From positions 7,998,001-8,062,000 of the forward strand of contig NZ_JBFOHP010000002.1 of NCBI RefSeq assembly GCF_040907265.1: a DNA stretch of 64,000 bases, given 5' to 3'. Made by a program: the position numbers and the translations under genes. The notes under the pieces were generated by a model. The model did not search any database. It worked only from the letters and a program-made list of their open reading frames with translations, and was not told the DNA's origin. This DNA comes from Streptomyces sclerotialus (GTDB lineage Bacteria > Actinomycetota > Actinomycetes > Streptomycetales > Streptomycetaceae). Of this stretch, positions 24,165 through 32,321 are shown piece by piece. How positions within the stretch are numbered: position 1 is the stretch's first letter; every line of letters starts with the position of its first letter.

Positions 24165-25835
24165 GTGAGAGCCATCCGTATGCTCAGGGCATTGGCCCCG
24201 CTGCTGGCCGGCGCCATGCTCGTCGGTGCCGCGCCCCTGGCCGGTGCGGTCCCGGCCTCGGCACGGCAACCGGACAGCGTCGTCCGTACCGAGCAGGGTT
24301 CGGTACGGGGCAGAACCACCGCGGACGGGCGCCAGTTCCTCGGCATCCCGTACGCCGCCCCGCCCGTCGGGCCACTGCGGTGGCGCGCCCCGAAGCCGGT
24401 GACGCCCTGGCCGGGTGTCCGCGACGCCACCGAGTTCGGCCACCGCTGTGCCCAGAGCAGCAGCTGGGACCCGGGTTACGAAGACCCGACGTACACCGAG
24501 GACTGCCTCAACCTGAACGTCTACACACCGACCGCTTCCGCCCATGAAGGCCACGAAGGCCACGAAGGCCACGAAGGCCACGAAGCCCGCGAAGGGCGGA
24601 AGCTGCCGGTCATGGTGTGGTTCCACGGTGGTGGGCTCACCGGCGGCGCGGGCGCCGACGTCGTCCCCGACACCTTCGCCGCCAAGGGCGGGCTCGTCGC
24701 GGTCACCATCAACTACCGCCTCGGCGCCATGGGATTCCTCGCCACGCCCGGCCTGGGCCGGGAGGCCGCGGACCGGACCTCCGGCAACTTCGGTATGCAG
24801 GACCAGCAGGCAGCCCTGCGCTGGGTGCGGGCCAACATCGCCCGGTTCGGCGGCGATCCGGACCAGGTGACGATCGCGGGCGAGTCGGCCGGCGGCCGCT
24901 CCGTCTGTACCCATCTCGCCTCGCCCACCGCCCGCGGACTGTTCCACCGCGCGATCATCCAAAGCGGTGCGTACGGTGACTGCGGTGCCCGTGACCGCCG
25001 GGCCGCCAACGCCGACGGCACGGCCTTCGCCGCTTCTCTCGGCTGCGATGACCCGGCGACCGCAGTGGCATGCCTGCGAGGCAAGCCCGCGAAAGAGATC
25101 GTCGAGGCTCAGGCAGGCCACGACTGGGGGCCCGTGACGGGCGGTTCCTTCCTGCCCGAACAGCCGGCTTCCGCCTTCGCGCACGGTCGTTACGCCCAGG
25201 TCCCGGTACTCAACGGGGCGAACAGTGACGAAGGAACGCTCTTCGCCTTCGGTGCGTACGACGCCAACGGCACACCGCTCACCGCGGCCCAGTACCCGCA
25301 GGCCCTGCGCAAGGCGTTCGGGGCCGAGACCGGCGAGAAGGCCCTCGCCCGGTACCCGCTGGACCGGTACTCCACGCCGACGCTCGCGTACGGTGCGTCG
25401 GTCGGTGACCAGCTGATGGCCTGCCCGGCCCTGCGTCTCGACGCACGCCTCCGGACACGTATCCCGGTGTACGCCTACGAGTTCGCCGACCGGACGTCGC
25501 CGCCCTTCGAGTCGCTGCGTGACCTCGGCACCGACTTCGCCTTCGGCGCGACCCATGTCAACGAGGTGCAGTACCTGTTCAAGCACTTCGGCCACGACGC
25601 GCCGCTCAATGCCGAACAGCGAGCTCTGTCCGACCAGATGACTGCCTACTGGACGTCCTTCATCCGCACCGGCATCCCGCACGCCGCCGGTCAGCCGGAC
25701 CTGCCCGATCAGCGCACCCGCCCCGGGACCGTCCTGTCGCTGCGCACCGCTTCGGCAGGCGGCAACGCGCCGACCTCGGCACTCCACAGCGAGCACCTGT
25801 GCGACCTCTGGGACGCGGCGGCCGCTACCAGGTAA
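24165..25835 (+). CDS. Secreted carboxylesterase, type B
   Basis: A 556-residue type-B carboxylesterase. The GTG at 24165 follows GAGGAGGACAC. A signal peptide is evident (RALAPLLAGAMLVGAAPLAG, cleavage near ASA-RQ). The nucleophile is Ser241 in IAGESAGG, the acid is in NGANSDEGTLF and the His in FGATHVNEVQYL; the oxyanion motif is WFHGGGLTGG. Residues 127-140 are a GHE tripeptide repeat not found in the family, in a surface loop. It likely hydrolyses esters outside the cell. Its 3' end overlaps the broken P450 by 11 bases; membership in the adjacent biosynthetic cluster is uncertain. Confidence 0.9.
   Translation: MRAIRMLRALAPLLAGAMLVGAAPLAGAVPASARQPDSVVRTEQGSVRGRTTADGRQFLGIPYAAPPVGPLRWRAPKPVTPWPGVRDATEFGHRCAQSSSWDPGYEDPTYTEDCLNLNVYTPTASAHEGHEGHEGHEGHEAREGRKLPVMVWFHGGGLTGGAGADVVPDTFAAKGGLVAVTINYRLGAMGFLATPGLGREAADRTSGNFGMQDQQAALRWVRANIARFGGDPDQVTIAGESAGGRSVCTHLASPTARGLFHRAIIQSGAYGDCGARDRRAANADGTAFAASLGCDDPATAVACLRGKPAKEIVEAQAGHDWGPVTGGSFLPEQPASAFAHGRYAQVPVLNGANSDEGTLFAFGAYDANGTPLTAAQYPQALRKAFGAETGEKALARYPLDRYSTPTLAYGASVGDQLMACPALRLDARLRTRIPVYAYEFADRTSPPFESLRDLGTDFAFGATHVNEVQYLFKHFGHDAPLNAEQRALSDQMTAYWTSFIRTGIPHAAGQPDLPDQRTRPGTVLSLRTASAGGNAPTSALHSEHLCDLWDAAAATR
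24542..24586 (+). repeat. 9-bp coding repeat (GHE units)
   Basis: Four to five copies of ccacgaagg encode Gly-His-Glu repeats in the carboxylesterase; a candidate metal-binding surface loop or neutral expansion. Confidence 0.93.
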
Positions 25836-26285
25836 CCGGCAGCTCGTGCACCCCGTAGATGACCGCGTCGTGCTTGAAGGGAATCTGCTCCACGTCGACT
25901 GCGGGGCGCAGGGTGGGGACGCGGCGGAAGAGGGTGGGGTAGCGGACCTGGAGTTCCATCCGGGCCAGCGGCTGGCCTACGCAGTGGTGGGTGCCGGCGC
26001 CGAAGGCCAGGTGGGCGCGGGCGTTGCGAGTGATGTCCAGGGTGTCGGGGCCGGGGAAGGCCTGGGGGTCCCGGTTGGCGAGTTCGCTGAGGAGGATGAC
26101 ACCCTCCCCGGCGCGGACGGTCACCGCGTCGGCGATCACCTTGGGGTCGTCGGTGTCCCGGATGACGGCGAGCTGGTCCGGGTGCTCCAGCAGGAGGAGC
26201 GTGCCCAGGGTGATCATGTTGGCGGTGGTGTCGTGTCCGCCGAGGAGCAGGAGCACGTGTCCCAGGACCTCCAGCGGGACCGGCG
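25825..26285 (-). pseudogene. Cytochrome P450 remnant lacking the ExxR region
   Basis: About 153 codons directly after the adenylation gene stop. Present: I-helix GGHDTTANMITLGTLLLLEH, then VRAGEGVILLSELANRDPQA, the haem-ligand loop FGAGTHHCVGQPLARMEL and the C terminus. Missing: everything before the I-helix and the K-helix ExxR segment, because VIADAVTVRAGEGV joins directly where about 35 residues should lie. No start codon is available in its own frame. It is a decayed tailoring gene, so the present product may lack an oxidation the ancestral pathway had. Confidence 0.8.
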
Positions 26286-27842
26286 TCAGAGGAGTGATCT
26301 GCGGTCGATCTTGCCGTTCGTGTTGAGGGGGAAGGCCGCGCGGTGGTGGAAGCGGCTGGGCAGCATGTAGACGGGGAGCCGGTCGCGGAGGAACTTCGTC
26401 AGGTCGGCGGGGGAGGTGGCGGTGCCTGTGTAGAAGGCGACCAGGGTGGATTTGTCCGCCGTCTCGTGGGCCACGACGACCGCCTCGGTCACGTGCGGGT
26501 GGCGGGTGAGCTGGGACTCGATCTCGCCCACCTCGATGCGGTGGCCGCGCACCTTGACCTGGTCGTCGATGCGGCCGAGGAAGACGATGCCGCCGTCCCC
26601 CTCGTGGACCAGGTCGCCGGTCCGGTACCAGTGCCGGTCGGTGGGCGCCGTACCGTCCGGCAGTACGGTCGCGACGCGGTCGGGGGCCCAGTCCAGGAAC
26701 CGGGCGGCGTTGTGGGCGGGGTCGAGGTATCCGGAGAACCGCTGGGGGCCGCGGACGCACAGCTCTCCGGTCGGTGCCGGGCGGCCGTCGTCCCCGAGGA
26801 CGACGTGTTCGAGGTGGGGGAGTACCTCGCCGATGGGCATCGTGCCGTTCTCGCCCGCGGCCGTCAGTGCGCCCCGCCGGCCCAGGTTCTTCTGGACGCA
26901 GACCACGCTCACCTCGGTCGGCCCGTACAGGTTGCGCAGTTCGGCGTGGGGCGCGGCCTCGGCCCACTGCTCGGCCTGGGTGGCGATGAGCCGTTCCCCG
27001 CCGAACATGACCTTGGTGAGGGTCGGCATCGAATCCGGTTCGAGCGATCCGGTGCGGGCGGCGATGCTGCCGACGGACGGTACGCAGAACCAGTGCGTGA
27101 TGCGCTTCGCGGTGACGAACCGTGAGGGCTGGACCACGTCGTTGGGGCGGGGCACGACGAGCGCACCGCCTGCTCCCCAGGTGACGAAGAGTTCGTAGAC
27201 GGCGACGTCGAAGGTGAGCTCGACGTTCTGGGAGGTGCGGTCCTGCGGGCCGAATCCGCAGTCGGATATCGCCCAGTCGATGAACGGCACGATGTTGGCG
27301 TGCCGGATGGGGACGCCACGGGGGGTCCCGGTCGAGCCGGAGGTGTAGAGGATGTACGCGATGTCGGCGGGGCGGGGCGGCCGGCCCTGCGAGCCGGCGG
27401 GGGGCGTGTTGGTCTCCGTGCGGAGGCGGGTGAGGAGGTCGCCGTCCGCGGTCAGTACGGGGACGCCGAGGTCCGCCGGTTGCGAGGAGCCTTTGCGTGC
27501 GCTGGTGCCGTCGGTGAGGACGATGTCCAGGGCACCGTCCTTGACGATGGTCAGCAGCCGGGCGGGCGGGTGTGCGGGGTTCATGGGGACGGCGGCGGCC
27601 CCCAGGCGGAGGGCGGCGAGGTAGCCCGCGTACGCCGTGAGGCTGCGGGCGGCCAGCAGGCCCACCGTCGCCGGGCGGCCGCCGTGGCTGCGGACGATCT
27701 CCGCGGCCAGCCGGTCCGCCAGCCGGTCCAGTTCCGCGTAGGTCAGGGTCTCGTCGCCCACCTCCAGCGCGGTGCGGTGCGGATGGCGGGCGGCCGATGA
27801 GGCGTAGAGCTCATGGAGGGTCGAGGGAGCCGGCGCAGCCAC
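26286..27842 (-). CDS. Stand-alone NRPS adenylation protein
   Basis: A 518-residue A domain without carrier or condensation domains. Core motifs: LTYAELDRLADRLA, P-loop YILYTSGSTGTPRGVP, A4 LTFDVAVYELF, A5 LYGPTEVSV, A7 WYRTGDLV, A8 GRIDDQVKVRGHRIEVGEIE and A10 Lys in NTNGKIDRR. My manual reading of the ten specificity positions is D-V-Y-F-M-G-L-V-V-K, which matches no code I know well. The GTG at 27842 follows AAAGGAACCCTTCC. It is third in the carrier-thioesterase-adenylation arm and would load the free carrier protein, the A-less C-PCP-E protein, or both. Confidence 0.92.
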   Translation of the reverse strand: MAAPAPSTLHELYASSAARHPHRTALEVGDETLTYAELDRLADRLAAEIVRSHGGRPATVGLLAARSLTAYAGYLAALRLGAAAVPMNPAHPPARLLTIVKDGALDIVLTDGTSARKGSSQPADLGVPVLTADGDLLTRLRTETNTPPAGSQGRPPRPADIAYILYTSGSTGTPRGVPIRHANIVPFIDWAISDCGFGPQDRTSQNVELTFDVAVYELFVTWGAGGALVVPRPNDVVQPSRFVTAKRITHWFCVPSVGSIAARTGSLEPDSMPTLTKVMFGGERLIATQAEQWAEAAPHAELRNLYGPTEVSVVCVQKNLGRRGALTAAGENGTMPIGEVLPHLEHVVLGDDGRPAPTGELCVRGPQRFSGYLDPAHNAARFLDWAPDRVATVLPDGTAPTDRHWYRTGDLVHEGDGGIVFLGRIDDQVKVRGHRIEVGEIESQLTRHPHVTEAVVVAHETADKSTLVAFYTGTATSPADLTKFLRDRLPVYMLPSRFHHRAAFPLNTNGKIDRRSLL

Positions 27843-27876
27843 GGAAGGGTTCCTTTCGTTGCGTCCCGGCGGACCG

Positions 27877-28554
27877 TCACAGCACGTCTGAGACGGTCCG
27901 CAGGACGAGCGGCCAGGATTCGTTGAGGTACATATGACCGCCGGGCAGTTCCACCGCCCGGTACTCCGCCGAGGTGCAGGCCTGCCAGTCCTGCCAGTCG
28001 GCGACCGGTACGGTCGCGTCCTCGCTGCCGCGGAGCGCGGTGAGGGGTACCGGCAGGGGCGGCCGGTCCGCGGGGGCGTACCCGGTGAGCAGCGCGATGT
28101 CGGCGCGTAGTGCGGGGAGCAGGAGTTCGCGCAGCTCCGGGTGGTCCAGGGCTTCGAGGGGCTGCCCGGTGAACTCGCGCAGCCGCGCCACCGTCATGGC
28201 GTCGGAGCCGGTCGCCGGCCACGGGGCGCGGCGCCGGCGCGGGCTGACCGAGCCGCTCACGACGAGGTGGTGCGGTACGGGTCCGCCGGTCTCCAGGAGC
28301 CGCCGGGTCGCTTCGTAGGCGAGTAGGGAGCCGAGGCTGTGCCCGAAGACGATGAAGGGGCCGGCGCCCGCGGCCTGCCGGATCCGCTCCGCGATTCCGT
28401 CGGCCGCCTCCGGGACGGAGCGGTAGAAGGGCCGGGTGAATTCCTCTTCACGGCCGGGCAGTTGAATGGGGACGATGGTGAGTCCGGCCGGTGACGATTG
28501 CTGCCAGTGCCGGTAAACGCCCGCGCCCGCGCCCGCATAGGGGAGACACATCAT
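27877..28554 (-). CDS. Type II thioesterase
   Basis: A 225-residue alpha/beta-hydrolase thioesterase of the editing kind found with NRPS/PKS systems. The N-terminal MMCLPYAGAGAG is the family oxyanion region, the nucleophile is in FGHSLGSLLAYEA, the acid in LRGSEDATVP and the His in PGGHMYLNES. The frame is open for some codons before the ATG at 28554 (SPLR precedes it), so the true start could be a rare codon further up. It removes mis-primed acyl groups from carrier proteins; in this cluster it is the only thioesterase, so a release role cannot be excluded. Confidence 0.9.
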   Translation of the reverse strand: MMCLPYAGAGAGVYRHWQQSSPAGLTIVPIQLPGREEEFTRPFYRSVPEAADGIAERIRQAAGAGPFIVFGHSLGSLLAYEATRRLLETGGPVPHHLVVSGSVSPRRRRAPWPATGSDAMTVARLREFTGQPLEALDHPELRELLLPALRADIALLTGYAPADRPPLPVPLTALRGSEDATVPVADWQDWQACTSAEYRAVELPGGHMYLNESWPLVLRTVSDVL

Positions 28555-28604
28555 GCGCAGCGGCGAGCGGCCGTCCGTGTCACCGGGCCGGGGGGCCGTC
28601 GGGT

Positions 28605-28895
28605 TCAGGAGGCTTCGGCCTTTGTGTCGAGCAGTCGCCGGAGTCCGTCGACTCCGTCTGTTTCCAGGATGTCGATGAAGTCGATTTCGACTCCGGTCGC
28701 CTGGAACAGGGCGGTGGAGAGTTTCACCGCGAGAAAGGAGTCCCCGCCGTTCTCCAGGAAACTCAATTCGGGGTCGGCGCCCGCGCCGAGGGCTTCGTTC
28801 CAGGTCTCCAGGACCGGGTCGGCGTCGCCGCCGGACCGGGGATGTTCAGACACCACCGCAGTTTCCCCCAAGGAATGCATTGTCGATGACTGCAT
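28605..28895 (-). CDS. Free-standing peptidyl/acyl carrier protein
   Basis: About 96 residues with a single carrier domain; the phosphopantetheine attachment Ser is in FLENGGDSFLAVKL. The start is uncertain: ATG 28895, ATG 28880 or a later GTG; none has a strong RBS. It is first in the minus-strand arm, followed by the type II thioesterase (50 bases) and the stand-alone A protein. It probably carries the building block activated by that A protein. Confidence 0.85.
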   Translation of the reverse strand: MQSSTMHSLGETAVVSEHPRSGGDADPVLETWNEALGAGADPELSFLENGGDSFLAVKLSTALFQATGVEIDFIDILETDGVDGLRRLLDTKAEAS

Positions 28896-29041
28896 GCGTG
28901 AGCGGCGAAGTCCGGCGTGCTCGTGAGGCCTGGAACGCAAGGCGCTCCGGGGCCGGTGGTGGGGTAGTTGAAGCTCGTAACTTCCCCTGAGCAGCGCGGA
29001 TTTCGGAGGTGACAGTAGCCAGGGCGAGATCGTTCGTGCAA

Positions 29042-29057
29042 TGTGATGCACGTCACA
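29042..29057. promoter_or_regulatory. CRP-type palindrome TGTGA-N6-TCACA
   Basis: A perfect TGTGATGCACGTCACA-type palindrome (5-bp arms, 6-base spacer) in the 309-bp divergent gap between the two arms of the biosynthetic cluster. It matches the general CRP consensus and the GTG-N6-GNCAC form reported for Streptomyces Crp. It sits about 150 bases from either start and could act on both. No other clear promoter box was assigned in 28896-29204. Confidence 0.6.
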
Positions 29058-29204
29058 AGGGGTGTGGGGTGTCATTCCCGTAGGGGGCCGGTGGGAATCC
29101 GCGACAGACCGGACACTTGGCCTGCTGGCTGGAAATCGACGGTTGTCCGGAGGTGTTGACTCAAGGCAAGGTCTGCTCCAGCCTCCTTTTCGTCGGCTCT
29201 TCTC

Positions 29205-30497
29205 ATGAGTGACTGTCCGCAGCTCCACAATTCCCGAAGGGTTGACCGCTTGAGCGACGCATCCACGCTTGTCGTCGTCTACGACGTAGGAAGTCTCGCC
29301 CCACTTCGAATGGCGGCGGTGGCCCGCCGGAACGACTGCCGACTCGTATTCGTCACAGCAGATACCGACCATGCACAGGAGATGATCCCGGTACTCGAAA
29401 GGCTGGGTTCGGTGGTCAACGCCGCCGGCCGCCCGGAGAGCGAGGTCATCGAAGAACTCCGCGGTCTGCGACCGGCCGGAATACTCACCTTCAGCGAATT
29501 CCGGATCGCCGACACCGCCCGGCTGGCGGCGGCACTCGGACTCCGTTACCACCCGACCGCCGACCTCCCGGCCATCACCCGGAAGGACCGCCAGCGCGAA
29601 CGGTTCGCGCGCGCGGGCATCGACGGTGTCCGCTTCCGTACCGTCACGGCTCCGGAGGACGTGGACGACGCGATCGCGCACGTCGGCCTGCCGGCGATCG
29701 TCAAACCGGTGCTCGGCGCATCCAGCCGTAACACCGTCGCCGTCTCGGACGCCGACGAATGCCGGGCGATGCTGACCGCCGTACTGGAAGGCCGCGACGA
29801 CGGGCCCGCCGAGACCGCCGTCATGCTCGAAGAGCTGCTGATCGGCAGGGACACCGCGGCGCCGTGGGGCGACTACATCGCCGTGGACTGCGTCGCCGAC
29901 GGCGACGACGTCCGGCCGGTCTTCGTGACCAGCAAGTTCGCCCTGGCCCCGCCGTTCCGCGAACGCGGCGGCTACGGCGGCCACTCCGTCGTCCCGGAAG
30001 TGGAGGTGCAGGCGGTACGCGACCTCGCCTGCCGTGCCGTACGCGCCCTCAACATCCACGGCGTCGCCGACGTCGAGATCAAGCTGACCGCAGAGGGGCC
30101 CCGCGTCATCGAGGTCAACGGACGGCTGGGCGCCTGGGTCGACGACCTCGCGGTGCGGTCGGGCACCACGGACCCGGCGGACATCGCCGTGAAGGCCGCC
30201 CTGGGCCGCCCGTACACCGTCACCGCGACGGTCCCCGAGCACCCCGTCGCCTTCCACTACCTGATCGTGCCGCCCATGGGAGCGCGCCGCGTGAAGGCGG
30301 TGCACAACGTACGGGCCCTGCGTGAGCTGCCCCACGTGGACCGCGTGACCGTACTCGCCGAACCGGGCGAGTCCGTCGACTGGCGCATCGGCTCGCGCAG
30401 CAACGCGGCCGCCGTCATCGGCACCGTCGCCGACCACGCGGAGCTGGCGGCCACCGTGGCCGCGATCGAGGACGTGGACTGGATCGACTATGAGTGA
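29205..30497 (+). CDS. ATP-grasp ligase
   Basis: About 430 residues of the carnosine-synthase/BL00235-like ATP-grasp group. The N-terminal pre-ATP-grasp fold starts LVVVYDVGSLAPLRMAAVAR. The central domain has the Lys strand GLPAIVKPVLGASSRNTVAV, a strand EELLIGRDT and the metal-binding end VADVEIKLTAEGPRVIEVNG with RLGAWVDD. These enzymes form amide bonds through acyl-phosphates, often between amino acids. The ATG at 29205 lacks a clear RBS; a TTG near 29250 is an alternative. It is the first gene of a translationally coupled series and overlaps the HAD gene by 8 bases, so it probably makes or caps a precursor. Confidence 0.85.
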   Translation: MSDCPQLHNSRRVDRLSDASTLVVVYDVGSLAPLRMAAVARRNDCRLVFVTADTDHAQEMIPVLERLGSVVNAAGRPESEVIEELRGLRPAGILTFSEFRIADTARLAAALGLRYHPTADLPAITRKDRQRERFARAGIDGVRFRTVTAPEDVDDAIAHVGLPAIVKPVLGASSRNTVAVSDADECRAMLTAVLEGRDDGPAETAVMLEELLIGRDTAAPWGDYIAVDCVADGDDVRPVFVTSKFALAPPFRERGGYGGHSVVPEVEVQAVRDLACRAVRALNIHGVADVEIKLTAEGPRVIEVNGRLGAWVDDLAVRSGTTDPADIAVKAALGRPYTVTATVPEHPVAFHYLIVPPMGARRVKAVHNVRALRELPHVDRVTVLAEPGESVDWRIGSRSNAAAVIGTVADHAELAATVAAIEDVDWIDYE

Positions 30498-31173
30498 ACT
30501 CGTCGTCTTCGACCTGGACGGGGTCCTCGTCGACACCCAGTACGCGGAGAACGGCGGACTGGCGTACGTCGGCGAGCTGATGGGGCTCCGCATCTCCGCC
30601 GACCAGGCCGACGCACTCTTCGCGGGCAAGAAGATGCAGGAGTGCATCGACCTCATGGCGGACCTCGCGTCAGCCCCGCCGCCACCGGACGCCATGACCC
30701 TCGCACGGGCCCGCTGCGAGGAGCTGATCGGGGACCGGCTCGACCCCATCGACGGGGTCGCCGACGCGCTCACCTCACTGGACGCCCCCCTGTGCGTGGC
30801 CTCCAACAGCCCGCGCGACCTCATCGAGAAGCGGCTCAGCGGCGCCGGGGTGCTGCACCACTTCGGCGACCGGCTCTTCTCCGCCTACGACGCGGGGGCC
30901 TGGAAGCCCGACCCGCGGCTGTTCCTGTGGGCCGCGGCCCGGTGCGGCGCGGGGCCGGCGGACTGCGTCGTGATCGAGGACAGCCGGGTGGGCGTCGACG
31001 CGGCCCTGGCCGCGGGGATGCGCGTACTCCAGTACACCGCCGACCCCTCGGGACGTCCGCACCGCGAAGGCGTCGTCACCTTCTCCGAGATGCGGGCGCT
31101 GCCGGACCTCGTCCGCGCCGCGCGGCACACACCGTCCCGGACCGGATTCGCAGAGAGCAGAGGCACAGCGTGA
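30490..31173 (+). CDS. HAD family hydrolase
   Basis: A 227-residue phosphatase-type HAD protein: VVFDLDGVLVDTQ with both catalytic Asp near residues 8 and 10, VASNSPRDL for motif II, Lys in GAWKPDPRLF and the acidic motif IV CVVIEDSRVGVDAA. The alpha-helical cap (about 15-90) places it with beta-phosphoglucomutase-like enzymes. It overlaps the ATP-grasp gene by 8 bases and the oxidoreductase by GTGA. A dephosphorylation step in precursor supply is inferred from position only. Confidence 0.88.
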   Translation: MSELVVFDLDGVLVDTQYAENGGLAYVGELMGLRISADQADALFAGKKMQECIDLMADLASAPPPPDAMTLARARCEELIGDRLDPIDGVADALTSLDAPLCVASNSPRDLIEKRLSGAGVLHHFGDRLFSAYDAGAWKPDPRLFLWAAARCGAGPADCVVIEDSRVGVDAALAAGMRVLQYTADPSGRPHREGVVTFSEMRALPDLVRAARHTPSRTGFAESRGTA

Positions 31174-32321
31174 ACGACATGCGCAAGATCATGGTCCTGG
31201 GCGCCGGCGACCTGGGACGGCGGGTCTTCCACGAGCTCGCCCACGCCACGGGCGAACGCCACGTCCGGCTCGTCGGCAGGAACGCGGAAGTCACCCTGCG
31301 CGCCGCCAACCTGGCACGCTTCTGCGGCCTGCAACGCGGCCGCACGCCCCGGGTCGACCACGCCCTCACCGACCTGACCGACGTGGCCCGCACCGCCGAA
31401 CAGATCGCGGCCTTCCGCCCCGACGTGCTCTTCCTCGCGGCGAGCTACCAGTCGTGGTGGCAGATATCGGCGCTGCCCGAGGCCGCCTTCCAGCGGCTGT
31501 ACGCCGCCAACTACGGGCCCTGGCTGCCCATGCACCTGGTGCCGACGCTCAAGGCCATGGAAGCCGTGCGGATGGCGGACAGCGAAGCGGTCGTCGTCAA
31601 CGCCTCCTACCCCGACGCCGTGCACCCGGTGCTCTTCGCCGTCGGCCTCTCGCCCCACCTCGGCATCGGCAACGTCGCCAACAACGTGCCGGGCATCCGC
31701 ACCGCGGCCGCTGCCCAGCTCGGCCGGCACGTCGCCGACGTGGACGTACGCCTGGTCGCGCACCACTACGTCTCGCACCGCCTCTCGCGCCGCGGCGACA
31801 GCGGCCCCGCGCGCATGGGGCTCGCCGTCCTGTGCGAGGGCCGCGACGTCACCGCGACGGTGGACGTGCCCGACCTGCTGCGGCGGCTGCCCGGCGAGTA
31901 CCGCCGTACCGGAGGCCTGCCCGGGCAGGCGATGACGGCGGCGTCCGCGCTCAGCGTCCTCGAACCGCTCATCGACGGACGCGACGCCGAGGTGCACGCC
32001 CCCGGCCCCGGCGGTCTCGTCGGCGGCTACCCCGTAGCCATCGAGTCCGGCACCTTCCGCACACTGCTGCCCGACGGCATGACCGAGGAGGAGGCCGTCG
32101 CCATCAACCTCTCGGGCCAGCGCCACGACGGCATCTCCGAGATCCGCCCGGACGGCACGGTGGTCTTCGAGAGCGCTTCGATGGGCGTACTGACCGAGGA
32201 ACTGGGCTACGCGTGCGACGTACTGCCGCTGGCCGAGGCGGAGGACCGGGCCGCGGAGATCGCCGAGCGCTACGCACGGTACCGGGCACGCGTCACCGAA
32301 CAGGTGGGGGTGGCCGGATGA
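31170..32321 (+). CDS. Rossmann-fold NAD(P)-dependent oxidoreductase
   Basis: A 383-residue protein. The GTG at 31170 overlaps the previous stop (GTGA) and fits the dinucleotide motif near the N terminus, KIMVLGAGDLGRRVFHELAH; the frame is open far upstream but that is shadow. After the Rossmann domain (about 1-140) come AANYGPWLPMHLVPTL, VVVNASYPDAVHP and VRLVAHHYVSHRLSR, with a His cluster that could be catalytic. The overall layout resembles saccharopine- or malate-dehydrogenase-like enzymes but I cannot assign a family. It is coupled to HAD and NRPS genes and probably completes an unusual building block. Confidence 0.75.
   Translation: MNDMRKIMVLGAGDLGRRVFHELAHATGERHVRLVGRNAEVTLRAANLARFCGLQRGRTPRVDHALTDLTDVARTAEQIAAFRPDVLFLAASYQSWWQISALPEAAFQRLYAANYGPWLPMHLVPTLKAMEAVRMADSEAVVVNASYPDAVHPVLFAVGLSPHLGIGNVANNVPGIRTAAAAQLGRHVADVDVRLVAHHYVSHRLSRRGDSGPARMGLAVLCEGRDVTATVDVPDLLRRLPGEYRRTGGLPGQAMTAASALSVLEPLIDGRDAEVHAPGPGGLVGGYPVAIESGTFRTLLPDGMTEEEAVAINLSGQRHDGISEIRPDGTVVFESASMGVLTEELGYACDVLPLAEAEDRAAEIAERYARYRARVTEQVGVAG

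Noticed and set aside
28896..30824. Long minus-strand frame that contains the carrier protein as its C terminus
   Set aside because: Upstream of about 28895 it is antisense of the ATP-grasp gene and shows no domain; only the carrier domain is real.
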